A stretch of DNA of 64,000 nt from Nocardioides humi (GTDB taxonomy: Bacteria; Actinomycetota; Actinomycetes; Propionibacteriales; Nocardioidaceae), in the NCBI RefSeq assembly GCF_006494775.1, contig NZ_CP041146.1, forward strand, positions 4,464,001 through 4,528,000, read 5' to 3'. Under the pieces are notes generated by a model that was not told where the DNA came from, ran no database searches, and was given only the letters and a program-made list of their open reading frames with translations. A program made the translations under genes and the position numbers. Below are positions 28,218 to 37,913 of this stretch, in pieces; position 1 is the first letter of the stretch, and the number at the start of each line of letters is the position of its first letter.

Positions 28218-29933
28218 ATGAGCGGGTTCGACTACGACGTCCTCGTCATCGGCTCCGGCTTCGGCGGCTCGGTCACCGCGCTGCGGCTGACCGAGAAGGG
28301 CTATCGCGTCGGCGTCCTGGAGGCCGGTGCCCGGTTCACCGACGCCGACTTCGCGGACAACTCCTGGGACCTCAAGAAGTACCTCTACGCCCCGTCGGCC
28401 GGTTGCTACGGCATCCAGCGCATCGACATGGTCAAGGACTGCCTGATCCTCGCCGGGGCCGGCGTGGGCGGCGGCTCGCTGGTCTACGCCAACACGCTCT
28501 ACGAGCCGCTCGAGCCGTTCTACACCGACCCCTCCTGGGCGCACATCACCGACTGGAAGGCCGAGCTCGCGCCCTACTACGACCAGGCCAAGCGGATGCT
28601 GGGCGTGGTCGAGTACCCGCGGATGACCCCGTCCGACGAGGTGATGAGGAAGGTCGCCGAGCAGATGGGCGTCGGCGACTCCTTCCATCCCACGCCGGTC
28701 GGCGTCTTCTTCGGCGGCCCCGACCAGGACGCCGGTACGACCGTCGCCGACCCCTACTTCGGCGGCGTCGGCCCGCGCCGCACCACCTGCCGCAACTGCG
28801 GTGAGTGCATGACCGGCTGCCGCCACAACGCCAAGAACACCCTGGTCAAGAACTACCTCTACCTCGCCGAGCAGAACGGCGCCGAGGTCCACCCCCTCAC
28901 CACCGTGACCCGGGTCCGGCCGCTGGCCGGGGGCGGGTACCGCGTCGACACCCGCTGGACGAAGGCGAAGCTGTCGCGTCGTACCGCCACCAAGACGTTC
29001 ACGGCCGAGCAGGTCGTCTTCTCGGCCGCGGCGCTCGGCACGCAGAAGCTGCTGCACCGGCTCAAGGCCGAGGGCGACCTGCCCGGGATCTCCGACCGGC
29101 TCGGGCACCTGACCCGCACCAACTCCGAGTCGATCCTGGGCGCGATCGCGCCGCAGGGCGCCGACGTCGACTACACCGAGGGCGTCGCGATCACCTCGTC
29201 GTGGCACCCCGACGCGCACACCCACATCGAGCCGGTGCGCTACGGCAAGGGCAGCAACGCGATGTCGCTGATGCAGACCGTGCTCACCGACGGCGACGGC
29301 CCGGAGCCGCGCTGGCGGGTGTGGCTCAAGGAGCTGTGGAAGGAGCGCCGGCGGGTCCGCGACCTCTACGACGTCAGGCACTGGTCCGAGCGCGTCGTGA
29401 TCGCCCTGGTGATGCAGTCGGTCGACAACTCCATCACCACCTTCCCGCGCCGGGTCGCGGGCAAGTGGATCCTGTCGTCGAAGCAGGGCCACGGCGAGCC
29501 GAACCCGACCTGGATCCCCGCGGCCAACGACGCCGTACGCCGGATGGCGGACGTCATGGGCGGCGGCACCGCCGGCGGCACCATCGGCGAGCCGTTCAAC
29601 CGGCCGCTCACCGCCCACTTCATCGGCGGCTGCACCATCGGCGACAGCCCCGCGACCGGCGTCGTCGACGGCTACCAGCGGGCCTACGGCCACCCGGGCC
29701 TCCACATCGTCGACGGCTCGACGATCTCGGCCAACCTGGGCGTGAACCCGTCGCTGACCATCACCGCGCAGGCGGAGCGGGCGATGGCGTACTGGCCCAA
29801 CAAGGGGGAGCCCGACTCCCGCCCGGCGCTGGGCTCGGCGTACCGGCAGATCGATCCCGTGGCGCCGAAGGCGCCCGTCGTCCCCGCGGACGCCCCCGCC
29901 GCGCTGCGGCTCCCGATCGTGGGTGTGAGCTGA
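28218..29933 (+). CDS. GMC-family FAD oxidoreductase (ChoD-like, putative sterol oxidase)
   Basis: A 571-residue flavoprotein. The FAD motif VIGSGFGGSVTALRLTEKGY begins about residue 9, and LAGAGVGGGSLVYANTLYEP is the second GMC signature. The C-terminal HFIGGCTIGDSP and HIVDGSTISANLGVNPSLT carry the usual catalytic His region. It also has the Cys-rich segment CRNCGECMTGCRHNAKNT. The closest match I recognise is mycobacterial ChoD (Rv3409c), annotated as cholesterol oxidase but of debated function. In M. tuberculosis choD is next to guaB3, as in this neighbourhood. I prefer ATG 28218 (after AGGAGCACCG), because the 19 residues from ATG 28161 come from a repeat. Confidence 0.88.
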   Translation: MSGFDYDVLVIGSGFGGSVTALRLTEKGYRVGVLEAGARFTDADFADNSWDLKKYLYAPSAGCYGIQRIDMVKDCLILAGAGVGGGSLVYANTLYEPLEPFYTDPSWAHITDWKAELAPYYDQAKRMLGVVEYPRMTPSDEVMRKVAEQMGVGDSFHPTPVGVFFGGPDQDAGTTVADPYFGGVGPRRTTCRNCGECMTGCRHNAKNTLVKNYLYLAEQNGAEVHPLTTVTRVRPLAGGGYRVDTRWTKAKLSRRTATKTFTAEQVVFSAAALGTQKLLHRLKAEGDLPGISDRLGHLTRTNSESILGAIAPQGADVDYTEGVAITSSWHPDAHTHIEPVRYGKGSNAMSLMQTVLTDGDGPEPRWRVWLKELWKERRRVRDLYDVRHWSERVVIALVMQSVDNSITTFPRRVAGKWILSSKQGHGEPNPTWIPAANDAVRRMADVMGGGTAGGTIGEPFNRPLTAHFIGGCTIGDSPATGVVDGYQRAYGHPGLHIVDGSTISANLGVNPSLTITAQAERAMAYWPNKGEPDSRPALGSAYRQIDPVAPKAPVVPADAPAALRLPIVGVS

Positions 29934-30058
29934 CGCGAGATCAGAGGGGCTGATGTGACTGCTGGGGCGGTTCCGGGGCTTCGGGACCGCTCCAGAAGTT
30001 TTGGCCGAACTTGTCGGGAGTCGGCGTAACCCGCCCCTGGTGGGGTCGTTGAACGAAG

Positions 30059-30099
30059 CGAGCCCGGGAATTCACGCTCCCTCCCGAAGCCCGGGCTCG
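30059..30099 (+). terminator. Hairpin in the gap after the ChoD-like gene
   Basis: CGAGCCCGGG (30059-30068) pairs with CCCGGGCTCG (30090-30099) around a 21-base loop. It is the first of two hairpins in a 490-base gene-free gap between the oxidase and guaA. Nothing between 29934 and 30058 looks coding. Confidence 0.55.
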
Positions 30100-30132
30100 G
30101 TCCAGGCACTGTCCATCAGCTGCGTGGACAAT

Positions 30133-30178
30133 CAGGGCCCGGCCACCCTCCCTCCCCGGCCGGGCCCTGGTGCGTTTT
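30133..30178 (+). terminator. Intrinsic terminator with T-run
   Basis: CAGGGCCCGGCC (30133-30144) pairs perfectly with GGCCGGGCCCTG (30158-30169), and TGCGTTTT follows. This is the best rho-independent terminator in the window. It ends transcription well after the ChoD-like gene and before guaA. The distance (about 200 bases from the stop) leaves room for a 3' UTR or an unannotated small RNA. Confidence 0.8.
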
Positions 30179-30250
30179 CACCGGCCCGCGAGGCTCCGAG
30201 GAACGAGGAGACTCGCGGACCAGCCGGGGAGATCGACTAGCGCCGCGACC

Positions 30251-30365
30251 GAGGGACGAGGTCGCGACGCGCGTATCGAGATCATCGGGCGGGCGTCTCG
30301 ATACGGCCCTCGCCCAGGGGCTCGGGCCACTTGACGAGCTCGGCGTCCCAGGGGCTCGGGCCACT
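30251..30365. repeat. Intergenic repeat unit before guaA (GTATCGAG family)
   Basis: An inverted repeat CGTATCGAGA (30272-30281)/TCTCGATACG (30296-30305) is followed by a 19-bp direct repeat CCCAGGGGCTCGGGCCACT at 30313-30331 and 30347-30365. The segment 30251-30280 matches 63050-63079 at 25 of 30 positions, so this is a dispersed family. It lies 60-170 bases before guaA. Confidence 0.75.
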
Positions 30366-30423
30366 CGGCGAGCGGAGCGACGCGGGTGCGGGACCACTGA
30401 CGCCCCGCCGATACGATTCCGTC

Positions 30424-32011
<1,588 letters not shown>

Positions 32012-32024
32012 CGAGCGGGCTGAG

Positions 32025-32687
32025 CTACCGCCGGGCGGCCGCAGCGAGCGTGTCGAGCACCCAGCCGACGCCGACCTCGAAGTCCCGGCGCTGGAGGGCC
32101 GCGACGTCCTGGCCGGCCGAGGAGGCGAGCCACCTCCCGAACGCGGAGTCCGGATCGACGGGCACCTCCGGGTCCACCAGCCGGTCGACGTCGCGGTGGG
32201 CGTCCTCGGCGGTCGACGCCTCGAGCACGGCCGACCCGACGGCGAACGACGTGAGCAGCGAGCTGGCGTGGGAGAGGGCGTCGCCGCGCAGCCCGGCCGC
32301 CTCCATCGCCGCGAAGGCGCGCCGGCTGACCTCGAGTGCGTGGGCGCCCATCAGGGCGGGCGATCCGCCCACGCTGACGACCCAGGGATGGGCGAGCACC
32401 ATCGCCCGCAGGCTGTGCAGGTAGCCGCGGATGACCTCGCGCCAGTCGTCGACCGGATCCGCGACCTCGACCTCCGCGCTGACCGCGTCGCGGCAGGCCT
32501 GCACCAGCTGCTCGCGGCCGCCGACGTGCCAGTAGAGGTTCGTCACCGGTACGCCGAGCTCCCGGGCCAGGCCGCGCATGGTGAAGCTGTCGAGCCCGTG
32601 CTCGTCGAGCATCCCGATCGCGGCCGCCAGCACGCTCGCGCGGCTCAGTCGCGGCTGCCGCGGTCCGTCGGAGGTCACCGGCCCCAT
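32025..32687 (-). CDS. TetR-family transcriptional regulator with TetR-C-like domain
   Basis: A 220-residue regulator. The helix-turn-helix is at residues about 14-55: [47 protein letters not shown]. The 'VTNLYWHV' wording and the long C-terminal domain place it in the TetR_C-type branch, whose members often sense small hydrophobic molecules. It begins at ATG 32687 and ends 16 bases after guaA. It diverges from the orphan nuoH, with a 37-bp palindrome between them. The economical model is autoregulation plus repression of nuoH. Confidence 0.9.
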   Translation of the reverse strand: MGPVTSDGPRQPRLSRASVLAAAIGMLDEHGLDSFTMRGLARELGVPVTNLYWHVGGREQLVQACRDAVSAEVEVADPVDDWREVIRGYLHSLRAMVLAHPWVVSVGGSPALMGAHALEVSRRAFAAMEAAGLRGDALSHASSLLTSFAVGSAVLEASTAEDAHRDVDRLVDPEVPVDPDSAFGRWLASSAGQDVAALQRRDFEVGVGWVLDTLAAAARR

Positions 32688-32733
32688 CCTAGAGCGGCGA
32701 CAGTTCGTGCCGCGGTCGCGCCGCAGCACCGGA

Positions 32734-32770
32734 CTCGTACACTGTTCGAGAAACTCGAACGATGTACGAG
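32734..32770. promoter_or_regulatory. 37-bp palindrome in the tetR-nuoH divergent region
   Basis: From outside in: CTCGTACA/TGTACGAG (8-bp arms, perfect), a 2-base mismatch (CT/GA), GTTCGAG/CTCGAAC (7-bp arms, perfect), and a 3-base AAA centre. It reads as a strong nested operator, large enough for two TetR dimers. Its right end overlaps the nuoH Shine-Dalgarno region (GAGAGGAG, 32768-32775). Confidence 0.75.
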
Positions 32771-32781
32771 AGGAGCGCGCT

Positions 32782-34089
32782 GTGGACGCGTTCGGACACG
32801 ACCCGTGGTGGATCGTCGGCCTCAAGGCGCTGTTGATCTTCGTCCTGCTCCTGCTGCTGACGCTGTTCAACATCTGGGCCGAGCGCCGGGTGGTGGCCCG
32901 GATGCAGCACCGGATCGGGCCCAACGTCAACGGCCCGTTCGGGCTGCTGCAGTCGCTGGCCGACGGCGCCAAGCTGCTGCTGAAGGAGGACCTGACCCCG
33001 AAGGCCGCCGATCGGGTCGTCTTCATGCTCGCTCCGGTGATCGCGGCGGTGCCGGCGTTCGTGACGTTCTCGGTGATCCCGTTCGGGCCGGAGGTGAGCT
33101 TCTTCGGCCACCAGACGCCGCTGCAGCTGACGGACATGCCGGTGGCGGTGCTGTTCGTGATGGCGATCGCCTCGATCGGGATCTACGGCATCGTGTTGGG
33201 CGGCTGGTCCAGCGGGTCGACGTACTCCCTGCTGGGCGGGCTGCGCTCGAGCGCGCAGATGATCTCCTACGAGGTCGCGATGGGCCTGGCCCTGGTCGCG
33301 GTGTTCATGTACGCCGGGTCGATGTCGACCAGTGAGATCGTGGCGGCGCAGGACGATCTGTGGTTCGGGTTGATCCTGTTGCCGTCGTTCGTGATCTATG
33401 CGATCGCCATGGTGGGGGAGACCAACCGGGCGCCGTTCGACCTTCCCGAGGCCGAGGGTGAGCTGGTGGGCGGCTTCCACACGGAGTACTCGTCGGCCAA
33501 GTTCATGATGTTCTTCCTCGCCGAGTACATCAACATGGCCACGGTCTCGGCGCTCGCGACGACCCTGTTCCTGGGCGGCTGGCATGCGCCGTTGTGGATC
33601 GACGAGGTGTGGGCGGGCGCCAACTCCGGCTATTGGCCGGTGCTGTGGTTCTTCGGGAAGGTGTTCTTCTTCATCTTCGTGTTCATCTGGCTGCGTGGGT
33701 CGTTGCCGCGGCTGCGCTATGACCAGTTCATGGCGTTCGGGTGGAAGCGGTTGATCCCGATCTCGTTGGTGTGGATCGTCGCGGTCGCGACGATGCGGGC
33801 CGCGCGCAACGAGGGGGTGTTCGATGAGGGGTTCGGCAGCAATCCGCAGTTCTGGATGATCGTGGTCGGTGTCGTCCTGGTCGTGCTGCTGCTGACCTTC
33901 CTCGTGCCCGAGGCCGAGGACGACGAGGCCGACCTCGACATCGCCACGCCGCGTGCCGGGGGCTTCCCGGTCCCGCCGATGCCGGCCGGGGGCGCGGTCC
34001 GCGGCGCCGCCCGCCCGCTCCCCGCCGCGCCCGGCTCGGGGTCGGGTCAGGGACGATCCCGATATACCGAGCCGCCCGCGGCTGGCTAG
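32782..34089 (+). CDS. nuoH: NADH-quinone oxidoreductase subunit H, stand-alone copy
   Basis: The 435-residue NuoH subunit normally anchors the quinone site and couples it to the proton-pumping arm of complex I. It has about eight TM helices. Conserved segments are [21 protein letters not shown] (quinone channel), [20 protein letters not shown] and [16 protein letters not shown] 50-residue Gly/Pro-rich tail follows. GTG 32782 sits 6 bases after GAGAGGAG. The neighbours are a TetR gene and an MDR oxidoreductase; no other nuo gene is present. It therefore looks like a duplicate separated from the nuoA-N operon, with its own regulation. Whether it can replace the operon copy is unknown. Confidence 0.93.
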   Translation: MDAFGHDPWWIVGLKALLIFVLLLLLTLFNIWAERRVVARMQHRIGPNVNGPFGLLQSLADGAKLLLKEDLTPKAADRVVFMLAPVIAAVPAFVTFSVIPFGPEVSFFGHQTPLQLTDMPVAVLFVMAIASIGIYGIVLGGWSSGSTYSLLGGLRSSAQMISYEVAMGLALVAVFMYAGSMSTSEIVAAQDDLWFGLILLPSFVIYAIAMVGETNRAPFDLPEAEGELVGGFHTEYSSAKFMMFFLAEYINMATVSALATTLFLGGWHAPLWIDEVWAGANSGYWPVLWFFGKVFFFIFVFIWLRGSLPRLRYDQFMAFGWKRLIPISLVWIVAVATMRAARNEGVFDEGFGSNPQFWMIVVGVVLVVLLLTFLVPEAEDDEADLDIATPRAGGFPVPPMPAGGAVRGAARPLPAAPGSGSGQGRSRYTEPPAAG

Positions 34090-34137
34090 CGTCCGAGCAA
34101 CGGCCGGGACCGCCGGCCCTCCCACCGAGGAGCGCAC

Positions 34138-35127
34138 ATGCTCGCGCTGGTGCAGGATGTCTACGGCACGTCCGACGTGCTCCGGCTCGAGGACGTCGAC
34201 CGTCCGGAGCCGGCGGCGGACCAGGTGCTCGTGCGGATCGCGGCCGCCTCGGTCAACGCGGCCGACTGGCACATCATGCGGGGCGAGCCCCGGATCGCGC
34301 GGCTGATGGACCGCGGCGTCTTCGGCCGCAGGGGGCCGCGCGAGCGGATCCGGGGCCGCGACCTCGCCGGCACCGTCGAGGCGGTCGGGGCGGAGGTCAC
34401 CGGCTGGCAGGTCGGCGACGAGGTGCTGGGGGAGGACGAGGCGACGCTGGCGGAGTACGCCGTCGTGCCCGCGGCCTGTCTGGTCCGCAGGCCCGCGGGC
34501 CTGTCCGTCGAGCAGGCCGCCGCCCTGCCGCTGGCCGCGATCACCGCCGACCTCTGGCTGACCGCGGGCGAGGTCCGCGCCGGGAGCCGGGTCCTGGTCG
34601 TGGGCGCCTCGGGCGGCGTGGGCACCTTCGCCGTCCAGCTCGCCGTCGCGCGCGGCGCCGCCGTCACCGGCGTGTGCAGCACCCGCAACCTCGACCTCGT
34701 CACCTCGCTCGGCGCCGCGGAGGTCGTCGACTACACCCGCGACGACGTCGCCCGCGCCGGCGCGTCGTACGACGCCGTCCTCGACCTGGTCGGCAACCGG
34801 ACGCTGCGCGACCTGCGCCGCGTCGTCGCGCCGGGCGGGACCCTGGTGCTGTCCGGCGGCGGCAACCCGGGCGAGGGCAGGTACCTCGGCCCGATCGGGC
34901 TGATGGCCAAGGGCGGACTCTTCGGGCGGCTGCTCGGCCTGCGGGTGCGGATCCCGCGCGCCGAGCCGGACGCGGAGCGGCTCACCGAGCTCGCCGCGAT
35001 GGCCGAGCGCCGGGAGCTGCGCGCGGTGATCGAGCGGACCTACCCGCTCGCCGACGCGACAGCGGCGATGCGTCACCTCGAGGTGGACCACGCGCGCGGC
35101 AAGATCGTCGTCACGGTCGGATCCTGA
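34138..35127 (+). CDS. MDR-superfamily NAD(P)-dependent alcohol dehydrogenase/quinone reductase
   Basis: A 329-residue medium-chain reductase. The N-terminal GroES-like domain covers about residues 25-110 (VNAADWHIMRGEP, LAGTVEAVGAEVTGWQVGDEV). The Rossmann nucleotide motif VLVVGASGGVGTFAVQLA is at about residues 155-172. The structural-zinc Cys cluster of true zinc alcohol dehydrogenases is absent, so a quinone/enoyl reductase activity is more likely. ATG 34138 follows GAGGAGCGC. It lies 48 bases after nuoH and may be in the same transcript. If so, the TetR gene could regulate both. Confidence 0.85.
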   Translation: MLALVQDVYGTSDVLRLEDVDRPEPAADQVLVRIAAASVNAADWHIMRGEPRIARLMDRGVFGRRGPRERIRGRDLAGTVEAVGAEVTGWQVGDEVLGEDEATLAEYAVVPAACLVRRPAGLSVEQAAALPLAAITADLWLTAGEVRAGSRVLVVGASGGVGTFAVQLAVARGAAVTGVCSTRNLDLVTSLGAAEVVDYTRDDVARAGASYDAVLDLVGNRTLRDLRRVVAPGGTLVLSGGGNPGEGRYLGPIGLMAKGGLFGRLLGLRVRIPRAEPDAERLTELAAMAERRELRAVIERTYPLADATAAMRHLEVDHARGKIVVTVGS

Positions 35128-35156
35128 CCCCGGCCTTCCTGCGTCCGCCGGAGAAG

Positions 35157-35170
35157 TAGAACACGTTCCT
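35157..35170 (+). promoter_or_regulatory. KstR-like half-conserved palindrome before the DUF1295 gene
   Basis: TAGAACACGTTCCT shares its first 12 bases exactly with the palindrome at 17179-17192. It keeps the AACnnGTT core but loses the last outer base pairs. It lies 13 bases before the GTG start of a steroid-reductase-fold protein. This could be a weaker site of the same regulator. Confidence 0.5.
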
Positions 35171-35183
35171 GTATCGTCGCCCC

Positions 35184-36077
35184 GTGAGCAAGGCTGCCTC
35201 GCTGGCCCGGGTCGGCATCGCCTATGTCGTCGCGTTCGGGGTCGCCACGGCCTGGCTGCTGTGGGGGCCGGACACCCGCTGGCTGTGGCTGGACGGCCTC
35301 GTCGCGGACCTCCTCGCCACCGGCGTGGTGTTCGCGGCCAGCCGGATCCACCGCAACTCCAGCTTCTACGACGCGTACTGGAGCGTGCTGCCGCCGTACC
35401 TCGCCCTCTACTGGTGGCTCGCGGCGGACGTCGCGCTCGACGACGCCCGCGCCTGGCTGGTGCTCGGCGTGATCGCGCTGTGGGCGGTGCGGCTGACGGC
35501 CAACTGGGTGCGCACCTTCCCCGGGCTGCACCACGAGGACTGGCGCTACCCGATGGTCCGCGAGCGGGCCGGGCGGTTCGAGCTTCTCGCCGACCTCGTC
35601 GGGATCCACCTGGTGCCGACGCTCCAGGTCTTCCTCGGGATGGTCCCGGCGTACGTCGTCCTCACCCGGCCCGGCCCGGGGCTCGGCTGGCTCGACGGGA
35701 TCGCGCTCGTCGTCGGGGTCGGCGCGGTCCTCCTCGAGCTGGTCGCCGACGCGCAGATGCACCGGTTCGTGCGGGAGCGGGCGCCCGGGCAGGTGATGGA
35801 CCGCGGCCTGTGGGGCTGGTCGCGGCACCCGAACTACTTCGGCGAGATCAGCTTCTGGTGGAGCCTGGCGCTGTTCGGCATCGCCGCGTCGCCCGGGGAC
35901 TGGTGGTGGCTGCCGGTCGGCGGCGTCGCGATGGTGGCGATGTTCCTGGGCGCCAGCATCCCGATGATGGAGCAGCGCAGCCTGGAGCGGCGGCCGTCGT
36001 ACCAGGAGGTGGTGGACCGGGTGCCGGTGCTCGTGCCGCGCCCGCCCCGGAAGAGGCGAGAGGCACGGTCCGCGTGA
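35184..36077 (+). CDS. DUF1295 membrane protein (steroid 5-alpha-reductase-like)
   Basis: A 297-residue integral membrane protein with about seven hydrophobic segments. The C-terminal signature DRGLWGWSRHPNYFGEISFWW is the conserved motif of DUF1295 and of the steroid 5-alpha-reductase/ICMT-like superfamily. The NADPH-binding Arg-His-Pro-Asn-Tyr block is complete. The exact substrate (sterol, fatty acid or isoprenoid) cannot be inferred. The start is GTG 35184. Its stop overlaps the next gene as GTGA. The KstR-like site just upstream would suit a steroid- or lipid-related function. Confidence 0.87.
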   Translation: MSKAASLARVGIAYVVAFGVATAWLLWGPDTRWLWLDGLVADLLATGVVFAASRIHRNSSFYDAYWSVLPPYLALYWWLAADVALDDARAWLVLGVIALWAVRLTANWVRTFPGLHHEDWRYPMVRERAGRFELLADLVGIHLVPTLQVFLGMVPAYVVLTRPGPGLGWLDGIALVVGVGAVLLELVADAQMHRFVRERAPGQVMDRGLWGWSRHPNYFGEISFWWSLALFGIAASPGDWWWLPVGGVAMVAMFLGASIPMMEQRSLERRPSYQEVVDRVPVLVPRPPRKRREARSA

Positions 36078-37180
36078 CCCGGCCGCGCGTCGTCGTCGCC
36101 GGGCTGGGCGACAGCGGCCTGCTGACCGCGATCCACCTGGCCCGCGCGGACGTCGACGTCGTGGGCGTGTCCAGCAAGCCCGGCCTGGTGAGCGGGCAGG
36201 AGCTCGGCCTGCGGCTGGCCCGCCCCGCCGACTGGGCGCGCGACTACCGGATCGGCTTCGACCGGTTCCGCCGGCTCGACCGCGCCGAGATCGTGCACGG
36301 CGAGCTCACCGGCCTCGATCCCGCGGCCCGCACCGTCGCGGTGCGCGACCGGGAGATCCGGTACGACGTCCTGGTGGTCGCCACGGGCGTGAGCAACGGC
36401 TTCTGGCGGCGTCCCGGCTTCCAGACCGACGCCGACGTCACCGCCGCGCTCGGCTCCGCCCATGACCGGCTCGCGGGCTCGGCCTCCGTGCTCGTCGTCG
36501 GCGGCGGGGCGGCGGCGGTGACCACGGCGCTCCAGGTCGCCTGCCGCTGGCCGGAGAAGCGGGTCACCCTGGCCTTCCCCGGGAGACGCGCGCTGCCGCA
36601 GCACCATCCGCGGGTCTGGGACGTCGCCCGCCGGCGCCTGGCGGACGCGGGGGTCGTGCTGCTGCCGGAGCGCCGCGCCGACGTACCGGACGACTTCGCG
36701 GCCGACGAGATCACCGCCGGCCCCGTCGCGTGGACGACCGGCGGTCCGGCGACCGCGGCGGACGCCGTGGTGTGGGCGATCGGCCGGGTGCGGCCCAACA
36801 CCGGGTGGCTGCCGGCCGGCCTGCTCGACGAGCACGGCTTCGTCCGGGTCGAGCCGACACTGCGGGTGCCGGGCGCGCCGGGTGTCTTCGCGATCGGCGA
36901 CGTCGCCGCGACCGACGTCCTGCGCTCGTCGGCACGCAACCGGGCGGACCGGCTGCTGGCCCGCAACATCATGGCCCACCTCGTCGATCGGCCGCTGCGG
37001 GAGTTCGCCGCCCCGCGACGGCGGTGGGGCTCGGTCCTCGGTCCCGAGCGGGACGGCCTGCGGGTTTTCAGCCCCGCAGGCCGTCCGTTCCGCTTCCCCG
37101 CGTGGACGCTCGACCGCGTGCTGCAGCCGTGGATCGTCCGACGCGGCATCTACGGCGGCGTCCGGCCCGGGATCAGGTGA
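36074..37180 (+). CDS. FAD-dependent pyridine nucleotide oxidoreductase (NDH-2/AIF-like)
   Basis: A 368-residue flavoprotein. The N-terminal strand RVVVAGLGDSGLLTAIHLAR resembles an FAD Rossmann motif, and the second, NAD(P)-binding motif is VLVVGGGAAAVTTALQVA near residue 138. VFAIGDVAATD is the conserved FAD-phosphate segment. It has no redox-active CxxxxC disulfide, so it is closer to type II NADH dehydrogenase/AIF-like reductases than to glutathione reductase. The GTG start at 36074 overlaps the DUF1295 stop, so the two are coupled and may form a reductase-electron donor pair. Its end overlaps the convergent microprotein by 8 bases. Confidence 0.83.
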   Translation: MTRPRVVVAGLGDSGLLTAIHLARADVDVVGVSSKPGLVSGQELGLRLARPADWARDYRIGFDRFRRLDRAEIVHGELTGLDPAARTVAVRDREIRYDVLVVATGVSNGFWRRPGFQTDADVTAALGSAHDRLAGSASVLVVGGGAAAVTTALQVACRWPEKRVTLAFPGRRALPQHHPRVWDVARRRLADAGVVLLPERRADVPDDFAADEITAGPVAWTTGGPATAADAVVWAIGRVRPNTGWLPAGLLDEHGFVRVEPTLRVPGAPGVFAIGDVAATDVLRSSARNRADRLLARNIMAHLVDRPLREFAAPRRRWGSVLGPERDGLRVFSPAGRPFRFPAWTLDRVLQPWIVRRGIYGGVRPGIR

Positions 37181-37316
37181 AGATGCTGACCCCGCCGGGG
37201 CCCACCAGCAGGCCGACGACGATCAGCACGATCCCCCAGAGCAGCTCGCCCCGGAAGAGGCTGAAGATGCCGGAGACGACCAGGATCACGGCCAGGATCC
37301 ACAAGATGAGTGCCAC
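37173..37316 (-). CDS. GPGG-motif small membrane protein (47 residues)
   Basis: A very short open frame on the minus strand. The product has two hydrophobic segments (ALILWILAVILVVSGIFSL and LLWGIVLIVVGLLV) linked by FRGE, and ends GPGGVSIFT. The GPGG-VSIF ending is a recurrent motif of tiny actinobacterial membrane proteins of unknown function. GTG 37316 follows a perfect AGGAGGG Shine-Dalgarno (37322-37328 on the plus strand) with 5-base spacing. Codon use is typical for the genome. Confidence 0.88.
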   Translation of the reverse strand: MALILWILAVILVVSGIFSLFRGELLWGIVLIVVGLLVGPGGVSIFT

Positions 37317-37391
37317 GGTTTCCCTCCTGTCATGACGGGCCCGGCGGGCCCGGACCTCTGGTACCCCGCGGCCGGTGGGACAGACCTCGTC

Positions 37392-37844
37392 TCACTCGAC
37401 CTCGTCGTCCGGTACGACGTGCATCGCGGCCTCCTCCGCGCTCGCCGCCGCGCCGTCGATGCCGACGTCCTCGGCGACCAGGTCCTTCTCGAGGTCGTCC
37501 CCGAAGCCCTCGTCCGGGTCGACCAGCCGGCCCGCGCGCCGGTCGCCGACCTCGGTGCCCGGCTCGTCGGCCTCGTGGGCGACGCCGTCGTCCTCGTCGT
37601 CCCCGTCGCCGACGGGGTCCGACTCCGGCTCCTCCTCGGCGAGGCGGTCGTCGAGCGGCCGGTCGTGCGCCTGCTCCCAAGGGGTGTTGCCGTAGCGCTG
37701 GGCGGCGGAGTACTTCTCCGGCGGCGAGTACCCGCGGTCCAGCTCGTCCGCCACGTCGCCGTCGGACAGGGTGTCCTCGGGCTGGAGCTGGGTCTCGTCG
37801 TCGACGCTGTAGCCCTCGTACTGTTCCGGGTCGTTGGTGCTCAT
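37392..37844 (-). CDS. DUF5709 domain-containing protein
   Basis: A 150-residue, very acidic, soluble protein with no signal or TM segment. The central part has the DUF5709 pattern: DELDRGYSPPEKYSAAQRYG, then TPWEQAHDRPLDDRLAEEEP. Tail residues are mostly Asp, Glu, Gly and Ala, which suggests disorder. The family is common in actinobacteria, sometimes stress-linked, and without known function. It starts at ATG 37844. A 75-base gap separates it from the GPGG microprotein on the same strand. Confidence 0.85.
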   Translation of the reverse strand: MSTNDPEQYEGYSVDDETQLQPEDTLSDGDVADELDRGYSPPEKYSAAQRYGNTPWEQAHDRPLDDRLAEEEPESDPVGDGDDEDDGVAHEADEPGTEVGDRRAGRLVDPDEGFGDDLEKDLVAEDVGIDGAAASAEEAAMHVVPDDEVE

Positions 37845-37881
37845 GCGCCTGCGGTACCCCGCCGGCCGCGGCGCCAACGGC

Positions 37882-37913
37882 TCAGTCCACCAGCAGCTCA
37901 GTCCACCAGCAGC
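37882..37913. repeat. 16-bp tandem duplication across the ROK stop codon
   Basis: TCAGTCCACCAGCAGC occurs twice back-to-back (37882-37897, 37898-37913). The unit holds the stop codon and last codons of the ROK gene, so the terminal ELLVD-stop is encoded twice, with the upstream stop used. A similar 16-bp tandem duplication spans the permease stop at the other end of this gene block. Confidence 0.9.

Noticed and set aside
30313..30365. CRISPR-like direct repeats before guaA
   Set aside because: Only two copies of a 19-base unit with a 15-base spacer, and no cas genes.
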